NCBI RefSeq assembly: GCF_014679505.1
Contig: NZ_CP061474.1
Coordinates: 960,001-1,024,000 of the forward strand
Direction: 5' to 3'
Length of the DNA: 64,000 nt
DNA from: Geobacillus sp. 46C-IIa
GTDB lineage: Bacteria; Bacillota; Bacilli; Bacillales; Anoxybacillaceae
Part shown: piece after piece, positions 48,901-56,746 of the stretch
Layout: every line of letters starts with the position of its first letter
How positions within the stretch are numbered: position 1 is the first letter of the stretch
Program-made: the position numbers and the translations under genes
Notes under the pieces: generated by a model
What the model was told of the DNA's origin: nothing
The model's input: only the letters and a program-made list of their open reading frames with translations
The model's database searches: none

Positions 48901-51300
48901 GTTGTAGCAAAAAACAAATGTGTGAATTGTTTATCGGAAAATATCGAGATATTAGACGTGAATAGTAAACGGTTGGATTCAGAAAAAGGATTTTGGCGTT
49001 CACCTATACAAAAAATATTGACAAACCATGAGAAAATTTCGAACATCACCGTTGAAGAGCATACCGCTCAACTGTCGCAAAAGGATGCGAAAATAGCGAT
49101 CGCAACAACAGAAGAGTACGAATTGCGGTTCCAAGATATCATATTAGATGTTTTAGAAGGACCTGTCGATATTTTAAGCTGTACAACCACAATGGAAGTC
49201 GGCATCGACATCGGTTCACTGACTGCCGTTGGACTACGAAATGTTCCGCCACAACGGGAGAACTACCAGCAGCGTGCGGGACGTGCTGGACGTAGGGGAA
49301 CGGCTTTATCGACCGTAGTTACTTATGCCCAGGGAGGGCCGCACGATTATTATTATTTTCAACAGCCTGAAAAAATGATCAGCGGTTCGGCTCGCAAACC
49401 CATTGTTTATATTGATAATAAAAAAATCACCAAAAGGCATTTGAACGCATTTCTCATTCAAACGTATTTTCATGAAAACGTTTCTACAAGTACCGTTGCG
49501 TCAAGCATTCTCAGCAGTTCGTTAGGTGATACAAAATCATTTTTTGAAGGTACTCCTCCTTTTAATTATGAGCAGTTTAAAAAATGGCTGAATGACAATA
49601 TAGCCTGTCGTTTTCGCGACTATCCGGTGATTTTTGACTTGATTCCGGATGGGGTTGTTTCGACAGAAGGAATATTAGACGGGAATATGGTAGAGCGAAA
49701 ATGGTATATTGTTAAGGAAGCATGTAATGAGCTAGTAAGCGAGTTGGAACGGAATTATGAGAAAGTCAAACATACAATACAACCCATCGATGGTGACGAT
49801 ATAGCGGAAGTAAATCCGAACGATAAATTTCTCGATTTTTTGTTCAATCACGGCTTGCTTCCAACCTATGCATTTCCACAAGATTTATGCAGTTTTTACA
49901 TCGAAGGGAAGGATGAAAGAACGGGGAGAATAATCGTTAAACAACGACCGCAATTGGAGATAAACAGAGCGTTGAGCGAGTATGCGCCAGGAAGACAAAT
50001 TGTTGTTGATAAGAAAACATATCGAATAGGGGGAATTTATGTACCTAATCCACACGATCCGTTAAAACCGGCTAAAGATTTGTTGCTGGACAGTTTGCCG
50101 GTTATCACTTATTGTGAATCGTGCTTATTTGTTTCTTTGGATCCAATCCAAACGAAAAAATGTTCAGTGTGTGGTGGTGAGTTGAAAAACAGTCCGTTGT
50201 TGCGACCAACGGGGTTTTCGCCTGAGAAAGGGATGGAGGTGAAGGAAGGAGATAGGGAGCAGGAATTCACCTATGCAGTTCCTCCTCAGTTACCTATTCC
50301 TGTGTCTGGCGAAAAACTAAGTTTGAAGGCTTATTCAGGTTCAGAGCGGCTTCAATATGCTAATGAGATGAACAAACAGCTTATCGTCATGAATAAAGGG
50401 ACGGATCGACAGGAAGGATTCGAAATCTGCACGGATTGTGGGGCTATTTGGCCGGCAGGGGAGAGTGAACATAAATTGGCTCATGATGTACCTTACAGGT
50501 TGAAAACACATCTTGGTCAAAGGGATAGCCGCTGTAGAGGAAGTATTATGAAAGTGTTTCTTGGGAATATATTTAACTCTGATTTATTACTATTGCGGAT
50601 GAGTTTTGATGAAAAAGTCGATTTTCACCCGAATCATCAATGGGTTCATGACGGTTTGAAGACGATTGGCGAGGCGCTCGTATTGGCTGCAAGCCGGGTA
50701 TTGGACATCGATTATAATGAGTTACTGTCAGGATATCGCATTCTTCCATTAGAGACAAAAAGTCCACAACATCTGTATCAAGCCGATGTTTACCTGTTTG
50801 ATACTTTATCTGGAGGAGCGGGGTATTCACACATTGCAGGGGAAATGCTCCCTGATATTATTAAAATGGCAAGGGAAATTTTGCATGAATGCGAAAACCA
50901 TTGCGAGACATCTTGCTATAAATGCTTAAGACATTACTCCAATCAATTTTATCATCATCAGTTAAATCGTTTTGTCGCCCTAGAGTTGCTTGATTATATC
51001 GTTAAAGGTGAATTGAAGGCATTAACATTAACGGAACAACAAAAAGTGTTGGCCCCCATTAAGCGCATGTTAGAAATACACAATGAAAAATTCGAGGAAT
51101 TCGAAGAAGGGGGACGCTATCTCATTAAAGTCAAATCGAAAGGGAATTGCTTAATTGGTGCAAAAAATAATATAGAAAGGATGTTGGTATGCGCATACAG
51201 CCAGCCTGCTATTGCGTATGTTTCGGCTTATGAAGTTTTGCATGATTTGCCGAATGTATATTTAAATGTTGTAGAAGGCAAACACCAGTTGCTCGTTTGA
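45940..51300 (+). CDS. Giant DUF1998-type SF2 helicase (DruE / DrmA-DrmB-like)
   Basis: 1786 residues from ATG 45940, chosen for the ATGA overlap; an in-frame ATG at 45919 is possible. Order: Q-motif-like KRPYAHQQEALESF, Walker A ATGTGSGKTESF (about 117), DEAH in LVLDEAHMYRG (about 323), LTSASLG; a Cys-rich insert (VCTNPKCEEK, CTCS, CGTAFIRGY, QCPCCMRK); LLFSDGRQKAARLA; helicase motifs TTTMEVGIDIGS (about 1081) and QQRAGRAGRRG; then more zinc knuckles (YCESC, CSVCGGE, ICTDCGAIW) and the DUF1998 end DTLSGGAGYS with CENHCETSCYKCL (about 1650). Such helicases are the core of Druantia, DISARM and MrfA. The partner genes differ from those systems. Confidence 0.88.
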   Translation: MMEFTINSVSARLHQKLREYIEAQYPISHPSLLLERRELLDSPGVISKEPYIEATPVYELGPAYKQMNLPAHCKEAMTYFSELSPSVGIYKRPYAHQQEALESFLVDGHDLVVATGTGSGKTESFLHPILNSLIDEGFNRREQFQTHAVRALILYPMNALVSDQITRLRQLFGDERVSKYFRDHFGRHPLFGMYTSRTPYPGERTKEKDDYQLKEIIDYYLDIEKNRPQLALEMKKRGKWIAKNLTNFRSGKRGDWKSRYLTSPDDRELFTRHEMQTTPPDILVTNYSMLEYMLMRPIERPIWEKTRQWLAEDEANTLILVLDEAHMYRGTSGAEVALLIRRLQARLGITRDRLRCILTSASLGAEDDDSAAIEFAEQLTGKLKKRSFKLIKGVKEKRKPGRIGTTEEAYAFALLDSEQFTNRIHQYDTLRSNLQAVAKRLGWGDVPYNLDELPSYLYKSLDGFGPLELIIEQISGNAKKFSDIAKLVFPSVDMKMAQKATSHLLMLANAAKNNERVLLPVRIHLFFKGVSGIYVCTNPKCEEKRVKGNDSILGKMYDSPKLQCTCSKEARVYELLTHRKCGTAFIRGYISKKDRNYLWAEKGKGIVGEELTEIHLLVEPPHEKIQKGERSVRPVWLDIRTGYLMKSPPEDPEGYLKLYLPHDEANKNKKKKQTVTFQQCPCCMRKVQGTITDLKTKGEQPFANLVREQFLLQPPVKLNKQLPNEGRKVLLFSDGRQKAARLARDIPHEVELDSFRQSILLAAQKLIDQDIEPKLSGALYCSLLQVIDEHKLYFFEGQDRKSLAYHVQILHEDFDGDYEELIDNGDIEPLPRFKTELLRQLCHPLYSVYTTATGYVEPVKREMARVERKLKEILSKEDIYVLTMLFIQEMLDRVAVDSTIHFYERLKIRGFGGDDWGVEKGYIPKNLENIIHLYVQSEEHKKEIVDALFKLCTESEGRYYLSPRKLKLIPGIYTTWYKCNDCKEMNIVVAKNKCVNCLSENIEILDVNSKRLDSEKGFWRSPIQKILTNHEKISNITVEEHTAQLSQKDAKIAIATTEEYELRFQDIILDVLEGPVDILSCTTTMEVGIDIGSLTAVGLRNVPPQRENYQQRAGRAGRRGTALSTVVTYAQGGPHDYYYFQQPEKMISGSARKPIVYIDNKKITKRHLNAFLIQTYFHENVSTSTVASSILSSSLGDTKSFFEGTPPFNYEQFKKWLNDNIACRFRDYPVIFDLIPDGVVSTEGILDGNMVERKWYIVKEACNELVSELERNYEKVKHTIQPIDGDDIAEVNPNDKFLDFLFNHGLLPTYAFPQDLCSFYIEGKDERTGRIIVKQRPQLEINRALSEYAPGRQIVVDKKTYRIGGIYVPNPHDPLKPAKDLLLDSLPVITYCESCLFVSLDPIQTKKCSVCGGELKNSPLLRPTGFSPEKGMEVKEGDREQEFTYAVPPQLPIPVSGEKLSLKAYSGSERLQYANEMNKQLIVMNKGTDRQEGFEICTDCGAIWPAGESEHKLAHDVPYRLKTHLGQRDSRCRGSIMKVFLGNIFNSDLLLLRMSFDEKVDFHPNHQWVHDGLKTIGEALVLAASRVLDIDYNELLSGYRILPLETKSPQHLYQADVYLFDTLSGGAGYSHIAGEMLPDIIKMAREILHECENHCETSCYKCLRHYSNQFYHHQLNRFVALELLDYIVKGELKALTLTEQQKVLAPIKRMLEIHNEKFEEFEEGGRYLIKVKSKGNCLIGAKNNIERMLVCAYSQPAIAYVSAYEVLHDLPNVYLNVVEGKHQLLV

Positions 51301-51340
51301 GGACGGTTAGAATCAATGCTAATCGCTCAAAAAGAGGAAT

Positions 51341-51523
51341 GGATTTATTTGGGATATACTCAACTCACGCAACGCCAAGGCCCATGTGTACAATGAAGAC
51401 GACTATGAGCGGATCAAAAACCGAATTGTATCGGAATATGTCCACAAAATCGAAGCGCGGCTGAAACATATCAAAAAAGAAATAATCGACTGTGACCGAT
51501 GGAATGAGCCCGACCGTGTTTAA
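51341..51523 (+). pseudogene. C-terminal fragment of a HepT-type HEPN toxin
   Basis: In the frame ending at TAA 51521-51523 the sequence reads WDILNSRNAKAHVYNEDDYE and continues KNRIVSEYVHKIEARLK. RNAKAHVY fits the HEPN RNase motif Rx4HxY of HepT toxins. The N-terminal half is missing, replaced by the end of the helicase operon. The stop overlaps the mntA start, the normal hepT-mntA arrangement. Non-functional as it stands. Confidence 0.7.
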
Positions 51524-51762
51524 ACGGCTGATGGCGTATTTTGCCGGCGAGGAAGATATTCAAAAAGTCATCTTGTTCGGCGCGCGGCACGGCCCGTTAC
51601 AATTCCGACATTGACTTGTGCATCGATTACACCGGCAAGCAAAAGTGGAAAATCAAAGATGACATTGACGAGATTGTCGGCATTGATTCGTGTGATGTGC
51701 TCTTTTTCGACGCGCTGAACGAAGCGATCCGGCGCGAAATCGAGCGCGTTGGGAAGACGATG
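51434..51762 (+). repeat. Right copy of the about 330-bp island-flanking repeat
   Basis: Matches 32883-33211. Differences are scattered substitutions, for example GTCAAAGAGGATATT on the left against ATCAAAGATGACATT here. The shared mntA frameshift shows that both copies come from one already broken gene. Confidence 0.92.
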
Positions 51763-51783
51763 GATGAAAAAGACGGCTCATGA
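51504..51783 (+). pseudogene. MntA-type nucleotidyltransferase antitoxin, frameshifted (right copy)
   Basis: ATG 51504 reads MSPTVFKRLMAYFAGEEDI, then loses frame at FGAR; the second frame continues ARGTARYNSDIDL and IKDDIDEIVGIDSCDV to a stop at 51783. The damage at the nucleotidyltransferase GSx10DxD motif is the same as in the left copy. It follows the hepT fragment, so this side keeps more of the original hepT-mntA locus. Confidence 0.8.
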
Positions 51784-51979
51784 ACCCGCCTCGGTTTGTG
51801 TCTAGGACGGTCTGTCCCACCCGAGCGGACAGCCGTCTTTTTGCCTTTCCGCGGCTGTTGGGGCAGATGGGCTTCAGGATGCGGGGCGTGTGAGCCGGGG
51901 ATGGCCCGTTTTTCCTTGCATCGAAAGCGCCGTCATCGGTACAATGAAGTCGGCAACCATTGGCAAAGGAGACGGCGCG

Positions 51980-52954
51980 ATGAAAATCGGCTATCGGACA
52001 TTGAAAACGGCGGTGGGGGCGGCGCTGGCGATCGCCATCGCTCAGCTCATTGGTCTTCATAACTTCGCTTCTGCCGGCATTATCGTCATTTTGTGCGTTC
52101 AAGTGACGAAAAAACGGTCGCTGGAGACCGCGCGGGCTCGTTTTGCGGCGTGCGTTGTCGCGATCGGATTTGCGGCGTTGTTTTTTGCCGTCTTCGGCTA
52201 TCATCCGTGGACGATCGGGCTGTTGCTTTTGTTGTTCATTCCGGTGACCGTCCGGTTGAAAATCAACGAGGGCATTGCGACCAGTTCGGTGATCATTTTG
52301 CATTTGTATGCGGCCAAGGACATCACGTGGGGATTGGTCGCCAATGAGATCTTGCTAGTGGCGGTTGGCATTGGTGTGGCGCTGCTTATGAATATGTACA
52401 TGCCAAGCGTCGAGAAGCAGCTCAAAGAGTACCAGCGCATTGTCGAGGATTTGTTCCGCATCATTTTAAAAGAAATCGTGCGCTATTTGCGCACCAATGA
52501 GCTCGATTGGGATGGGAAGGAGCTGCCGCTTGCCGCGGAGATGCTTGAGAAGGCGAAAACGCTCGCGATGCGCCACGCCGACAATCAGTTATGGAGGAAC
52601 GAAGATGAATACGTTCGCTACTTCCGCATGCGCGAGCGGCAGTTAGAAATCATCGAGCATATGCTTCCGCTTGTGACATCGCTTGTCTACACGGTCGAGC
52701 AGCGGATGATGGTCGCCGATTTTATCGACGAATTAAGCGATGCCATTCACCCGGGAAATACGGCCGATCGGTTTTTGCGGCGTCTTGCCGAGATGAGCGA
52801 GCAGTTTAAGGAGATGCCGCTGCCAACGACGCGCGAACAGTTTGAAGAGCGGGCGGCGTTGTTTCATTTAGTGCGCGAATTGGAGCGATATTTAATCATC
52901 AAAAGCCAATTTCACCCCGGAAATGTGCCAAAACAGCAGCGGCTTAAGGCATGA
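51980..52954 (+). CDS. yqjA: Aromatic acid exporter family membrane protein (YqjA-like, DUF939)
   Basis: 324 residues from ATG 51980 after AAAGGAGACGG. The N-terminal third holds about four or five membrane segments (LKTAVGAALAIAIAQLIGL, ASAGIIVILCVQV, AACVVAIGFAALFFAVFG, TIGLLLLLFIPVTV, LVANEILLVAVGIGVALLMN); the rest is a long helical cytoplasmic domain. This is the ArAE_1/DUF939 architecture, with YqjA as Bacillus homologue. Transport substrate is unproven. It is the first intact core gene right of the island. Confidence 0.85.
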   Translation: MKIGYRTLKTAVGAALAIAIAQLIGLHNFASAGIIVILCVQVTKKRSLETARARFAACVVAIGFAALFFAVFGYHPWTIGLLLLLFIPVTVRLKINEGIATSSVIILHLYAAKDITWGLVANEILLVAVGIGVALLMNMYMPSVEKQLKEYQRIVEDLFRIILKEIVRYLRTNELDWDGKELPLAAEMLEKAKTLAMRHADNQLWRNEDEYVRYFRMRERQLEIIEHMLPLVTSLVYTVEQRMMVADFIDELSDAIHPGNTADRFLRRLAEMSEQFKEMPLPTTREQFEERAALFHLVRELERYLIIKSQFHPGNVPKQQRLKA

Positions 52955-53022
52955 TGCAGGGCATATGTCCATCTGCTTTGGCACACACTATGGCCAAACG
53001 CTCAAGCAAAGGATGGACTTCT

Positions 53023-53529
53023 ATGCGAGTATGGTTGGCCATTTGTCTCGTGATCGCCGCCGTATTGGGGGCTCCTTTTCAGACAGCGGCGGAGGCGAAG
53101 CCGTTTGTCATTGTGAACAAAGCGATCAATAAGCTCGCGCTCGTCCGCGACGGCCGCATCGAAGCCGTCTATCCGGTGGCGACCGGGGTGAATGCGGCGT
53201 TGACGCCGGAAGGGCTGTTTACCGTGACGGTGAAGGCGGAAAACCCGTACTATCGGAAAAAGGACATCCCGGGCGGAGCGCCGAACAATCCGCTTGGCAC
53301 GAGATGGATCGGTTTTGATGCGCGCGGGACGGATGGGCGCATCTATGGCGTCCATGGAACAAACAACCCTGCATCGATCGGGGGCTACGTTTCGCAAGGC
53401 TGCGTGCGCATGTACAACCGCGATGTCGAGCATTTGTACGAACGAGTGCCGATCGGCGCACGCGTGCTCATTCTCCGCAGCAACGAGTCGTTTTACGACA
53501 TTGCCAAGCGATACGGCGCCATCCAATGA
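53023..53529 (+). CDS. YkuD-type L,D-transpeptidase
   Basis: 168 residues from ATG 53023 (AAAGGATGG upstream), which begins a signal peptide: MRVWLAICLVIAAVLGA ending near TAAEA. The YkuD domain carries catalytic residues in GVHGTNNPAS and YVSQGCVRMYN (His and Cys of HGT...SxGCxR). It would cross-link peptidoglycan outside the cell, probably in a spore or late-growth context. There is no LysM domain. Longer in-frame starts upstream put extra polar residues before the signal peptide and overlap yqjA. Confidence 0.9.
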   Translation: MRVWLAICLVIAAVLGAPFQTAAEAKPFVIVNKAINKLALVRDGRIEAVYPVATGVNAALTPEGLFTVTVKAENPYYRKKDIPGGAPNNPLGTRWIGFDARGTDGRIYGVHGTNNPASIGGYVSQGCVRMYNRDVEHLYERVPIGARVLILRSNESFYDIAKRYGAIQ

Positions 53530-53530
53530 G

Positions 53531-53566
53531 AAACGCAAGCTTCCTGTTTCGAAGCTTGCGTTTTTT
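53531..53566. terminator. Terminator shared by the YkuD gene and prli42
   Basis: AACGCAAGCTTC pairs with GAAGCTTGCGTT and T6 follows. Confidence 0.92.
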
Positions 53567-53572
53567 GCCGGG

Positions 53573-53665
53573 TTAAAACCATAGGCTGATGCCGGCAAGG
53601 AGCGTCGTCAGCAGCATGCAAATGAGCATCAAGTAAACGACGAATTTTTGCGTTTTCCGCGACAA
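53573..53665 (-). CDS. prli42: Stressosome-associated small membrane protein Prli42
   Basis: 30 residues from TTG 53665 behind GGAGGAGG: MSRKTQKFVVYLMLICMLLT, then LLAGISLWF. One membrane helix with a basic N-terminus, matching the roughly 31-residue Prli42 family of Bacillales, which links the stressosome to the membrane in Listeria. It is convergent with the YkuD gene and shares its terminator. Confidence 0.8.
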   Translation of the reverse strand: MSRKTQKFVVYLMLICMLLTTLLAGISLWF

Positions 53666-53815
53666 CGGTTTTTCCTCCTCCCCGTCCGCTGTTCTGTTTT
53701 TATTGTAACTGTATGCGGCGGAGCGGACAAGGAAAAACAAAAAGAAGGATTTTTTGTCGAAACGGCGAATGATATGATGTTGGATGACCATTTTGCAGCA
53801 AAGGGGTTGCAGACG

Positions 53816-54238
53816 ATGCACGTGAAAAAAGTCGACCATATCGGCATCGCCGTCCGCTCGATTGAGAAAGCGCTTCCGTTTTATACGGAGGTGCTCGGCC
53901 TGCCGTTTCTTGGCATCGAGGAAGTCGAGTCGGAGCAGGTGAAAGTGGCGTTTTTGCAGGCCGGAGAGGCGAAACTGGAGCTGCTTGAGCCGCTGTCGCC
54001 GGAGAGCGCGGTGGCGAAATTTATCGAAAAGCGCGGTGAAGGGATTCATCACGTGGCGCTTGGCGTCGAGGACATCGCCGAGCGCATCCGTGAGCTCAAG
54101 GAGCATGGCATCCGCATGATTCAAGATGCGCCGAAACGCGGCGCCGGCGGGGCATGGGTGGCGTTCATGCATCCGAAATCGACCGGCGGCGTGTTGTACG
54201 AACTTTGTGAACGGCCGAAAATGGAGGGACACCAATGA
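53816..54238 (+). CDS. mce: Methylmalonyl-CoA epimerase
   Basis: 140 residues from ATG 53816 after AAAGGGG. Vicinal-oxygen-chelate fold with KKVDHIGIAVRSIEKA (metal His 8), GEGIHHVALGVEDI (metal His) and GGVLYELCE (metal Glu). It interconverts the 2S and 2R forms of methylmalonyl-CoA between propionyl-CoA carboxylase and the mutase. ATGA overlap with pccB shows coupling. Confidence 0.94.
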   Translation: MHVKKVDHIGIAVRSIEKALPFYTEVLGLPFLGIEEVESEQVKVAFLQAGEAKLELLEPLSPESAVAKFIEKRGEGIHHVALGVEDIAERIRELKEHGIRMIQDAPKRGAGGAWVAFMHPKSTGGVLYELCERPKMEGHQ

Positions 54239-55785
54239 GCGACATGTACGACAAAATCAATGAATTATATGACCGCCGACGCGAGATTGAACTGGGCGGC
54301 GGCGACGAGAAAATCGAACAGCAGCACGCGAAAGGGAAGCTGACCGCGCGCGAGCGGATTGATTTGCTTTTGGACGAAGGAACGTTTGTCGAACTCAATC
54401 CGTTCATCGAGCACCGCTGCACCGATTTTGGCCTTGGGGAAAAGAAGGGGCCGGGCGATGGGGTCGTCACCGGCTACGGGAAGATCAACGGCCGCACGGT
54501 GTTTGTGTTTTCGCAAGATTTCACCGTCTTCGGCGGGGCGCTTGGGGAAATGCACGCGAAAAAAATCACGAACATCATGGATTTGGCGGCGAAAACCGGG
54601 GCGCCGGTCATCGGCTTGAACGATTCGGGCGGCGCCCGCATTCAAGAAGGGGTCTTGTCGCTGGACGGGTACGGGCACATTTTTTACCGCAACGCCATTT
54701 ACTCCGGGGTCATTCCGCAAATTTCCGTCATCATGGGGCCGTGCGCCGGTGGAGCCGTCTATTCGCCGGCTATCACCGATTTTGTGTTCATGGTCGAAAA
54801 AACGAGCCAAATGTTCATCACTGGCCCGAAAGTGATTGAAGCGGTGACCGGGGAGAAAATCAGCGCCGAAGATTTAGGCGGCGCCCGCGTGCACAACACG
54901 ATCAGCGGCAACGCCCACTTTGCGGCGGCGAATGAAGAGGAGGCGCTCGCCGAGGTGCGGCGGCTCATTAGCTATTTGCCGTCAAACAATAACGAAAAGC
55001 CGCCGTTTGGCCCGATTCCCGACGGGGACGACTACCGGCCCGATTTAGCCGATGTCGTGCCGATTGACGCCGTCCGCCCGTACGATGTGCGCCATGTCAT
55101 CGCCCAAGTCGTCGATGACGGATCGTTTCTGGAAGTGCAAAAAGATTTTGCGAAAAACATCGTGATCGGTTTTGCCCGCATCAAAGGCGAAGTGGTGGGG
55201 CTTGTGTGCAACCAGCCGAAGTTTATGGCCGGCGGCCTTGACATCGATTCGTCCGACAAAGCGGCGCGGTTCATCCGTTTTTGCGATTCGTTCAACATCC
55301 CGATCATTACGTTTGAGGACGTCACCGGCTTTTTCCCGGGCGTCAAGCAGGAGCACGGCGGCATCATCCGCCACGGGGCGAAAATTTTGTACGCCTACTC
55401 GGAGGCGACGGTGCCGAAAATCACCGTCATTTTGCGCAAAGCGTACGGCGGCGCCTATGTTGCCTTAAACAGCAAATCGATCGGCGCCGATGTCGTCTAT
55501 GCGTGGCCGAACGCCGAAGTGGCCGTCATGGGGCCGCAAGGGGCGGCGAACATCATTTTCGCGAGCGAAATTGAAAAAAGCCCGAACCCGGAAGAGACGC
55601 GGGCGCAAAAAATTGCCGAATACCGCGAGAAATTCGCCAATCCGTACGTCGCCGCCAAATACGGCATGATCGATGACGTCATCGACCCGCGCGACACGAG
55701 AATCAAGCTCATCCAGGCGCTCGAGATGCTTCGCCATAAGCACGAAGAGCGGCCGAAGAAAAAGCATGGCAATATTCCGCTGTAA
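54235..55785 (+). CDS. pccB: Propionyl-CoA carboxylase / methylmalonyl-CoA decarboxylase carboxyltransferase subunit
   Basis: 516 residues, full-length carboxyltransferase (crotonase-like twin domain): KGKLTARERIDLLLDEG, FTVFGGALGEMHAKKI, GGARIQEGV, IMGPCAGGAVYSPA, MFITGPKVI and FEDVTGFFPGVKQEHGG. It carries biotin-bound carboxylate to propionyl-CoA. YqjD is the Bacillus relative. No biotin carboxylase or carrier gene is in the window, so those subunits must lie elsewhere. An IS derivative begins just after the stop. Confidence 0.92.
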   Translation: MSDMYDKINELYDRRREIELGGGDEKIEQQHAKGKLTARERIDLLLDEGTFVELNPFIEHRCTDFGLGEKKGPGDGVVTGYGKINGRTVFVFSQDFTVFGGALGEMHAKKITNIMDLAAKTGAPVIGLNDSGGARIQEGVLSLDGYGHIFYRNAIYSGVIPQISVIMGPCAGGAVYSPAITDFVFMVEKTSQMFITGPKVIEAVTGEKISAEDLGGARVHNTISGNAHFAAANEEEALAEVRRLISYLPSNNNEKPPFGPIPDGDDYRPDLADVVPIDAVRPYDVRHVIAQVVDDGSFLEVQKDFAKNIVIGFARIKGEVVGLVCNQPKFMAGGLDIDSSDKAARFIRFCDSFNIPIITFEDVTGFFPGVKQEHGGIIRHGAKILYAYSEATVPKITVILRKAYGGAYVALNSKSIGADVVYAWPNAEVAVMGPQGAANIIFASEIEKSPNPEETRAQKIAEYREKFANPYVAAKYGMIDDVIDPRDTRIKLIQALEMLRHKHEERPKKKHGNIPL

Positions 55786-55787
55786 GC

Positions 55788-56435
55788 CTCACATTTCGCA
55801 CCCTTCCGACGAAAATCGGGAGGGTTTTTCTGTTCCGATATCGAATGAATCCTTGACACACAAGAAAAGTGAAGGAGTTTTTCTCTCATGAATGTGCAAA
55901 TCAAAGCGGTCTATCGCAATTCCGATTTTGAATATCATAAGTGCTCTAGTCAAAAAACTGGGCCCGCCCCACTTGAAAGATCCGTTTTTCACGGATGAGA
56001 TTGATGTCAAAAAGCCAGAACGAGTGGCCGTATTGGGCTATTTGTTTCTCTTGGCTTGACGATTTACCGCGTTTTTCAGCGCCGGGTGCGCCCGTTCATC
56101 ACACCGGAACACCCGTTAAAAGGGCCTGGGGGCCGCAAGCTGACCCGGCCAACAGGACAGGCGATTTTTCAGCTGTTTCCATTATGTGAACGTCGTCGTG
56201 TTCCAGCTGCCGGACGGGCGCATCCAACGCGCACTGGATCGCTCCCTAATCCGGGATCAGCGAAGGATTTGCAAGGATTGGGCATGGACGAGAGCATCTA
56301 CGTCTAACATGATACGGAGCGACTAGCGATGGTAAAAAAAGGATTGCCATCGCTAATCGTGTTGGTCAAAACGTTATTCTGAAAAACTAAATAAAAAATC
56401 CTTTGTTTTGACCTTGTTAGGATGCGAAATGTGAG
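55788..56435 (+). mobile_element. 648-bp internally deleted derivative of the IS1634-type element
   Basis: The ends CTCACATTTCGCA (55788) and TGCGAAATGTGAG (56435) are perfect 13-bp inverted repeats of the same type as the 20106-21839 element. Inside, the transposase start MNVQIKAVYRNSDFEY at 55889 is joined to C-terminal pieces (DPFFTDEIDVKKPERVAVLG, RRVRPFITPEHPL, GLGMDESIYV); about 1.05 kb is missing. With both ends intact it could be moved by a transposase supplied elsewhere. It starts two bases after the pccB stop. Confidence 0.82.
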
Positions 56436-56606
56436 TTGTAAATAAACAAAATTAGGGGATTCTCCCTTTCCACACAACAGACTGAATATTCAGTCTGTTG
56501 TGTGAAGGAAATATCCCCCTCTATTCTAAACCCATTTCAAAGACACCCTATCTAATCTTACATTACACAAAAATCTTGACGGTACCTTACAATGTCTACA
56601 GTATAG

Positions 56607-56732
56607 TTATTTCTGTTTTAATACTCTAAATACAAGGATACCAACTAAAACGATAATGGCTACAGTTACCGAAACAATTGTTATAGGTAACCAGTCAGTT
56701 ATAAAGGATGAATAAATTGTCGCTTCAGCCAT
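56607..56732 (-). CDS. Small single-helix membrane protein, 41 aa, unknown
   Basis: ATG 56732 with GGCGGGGGT upstream. The product reads MAEATIYSSFITDWLPIT then VSVTVAIIVLVGILVF and ends RVLKQK: one membrane helix with a short basic tail. No family recognised. It follows the broken gene at 56747-57355 by 14 nt on the same strand, so both probably belonged to one A+T-rich operon. Confidence 0.5.
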   Translation of the reverse strand: MAEATIYSSFITDWLPITIVSVTVAIIVLVGILVFRVLKQK

Positions 56733-56746
56733 AGATACCCCCGCCT

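Noticed and set aside
41469..51300. Calling the operon Druantia or DISARM outright
   Set aside because: Only the helicase matches; the accessory genes typical of the named types are missing or unrecognisable by eye.
32883..51762. Prophage or integrase-driven element with att sites
   Set aside because: No integrase, tRNA target, phage structural gene or short att core is present; the repeats are long gene pieces.
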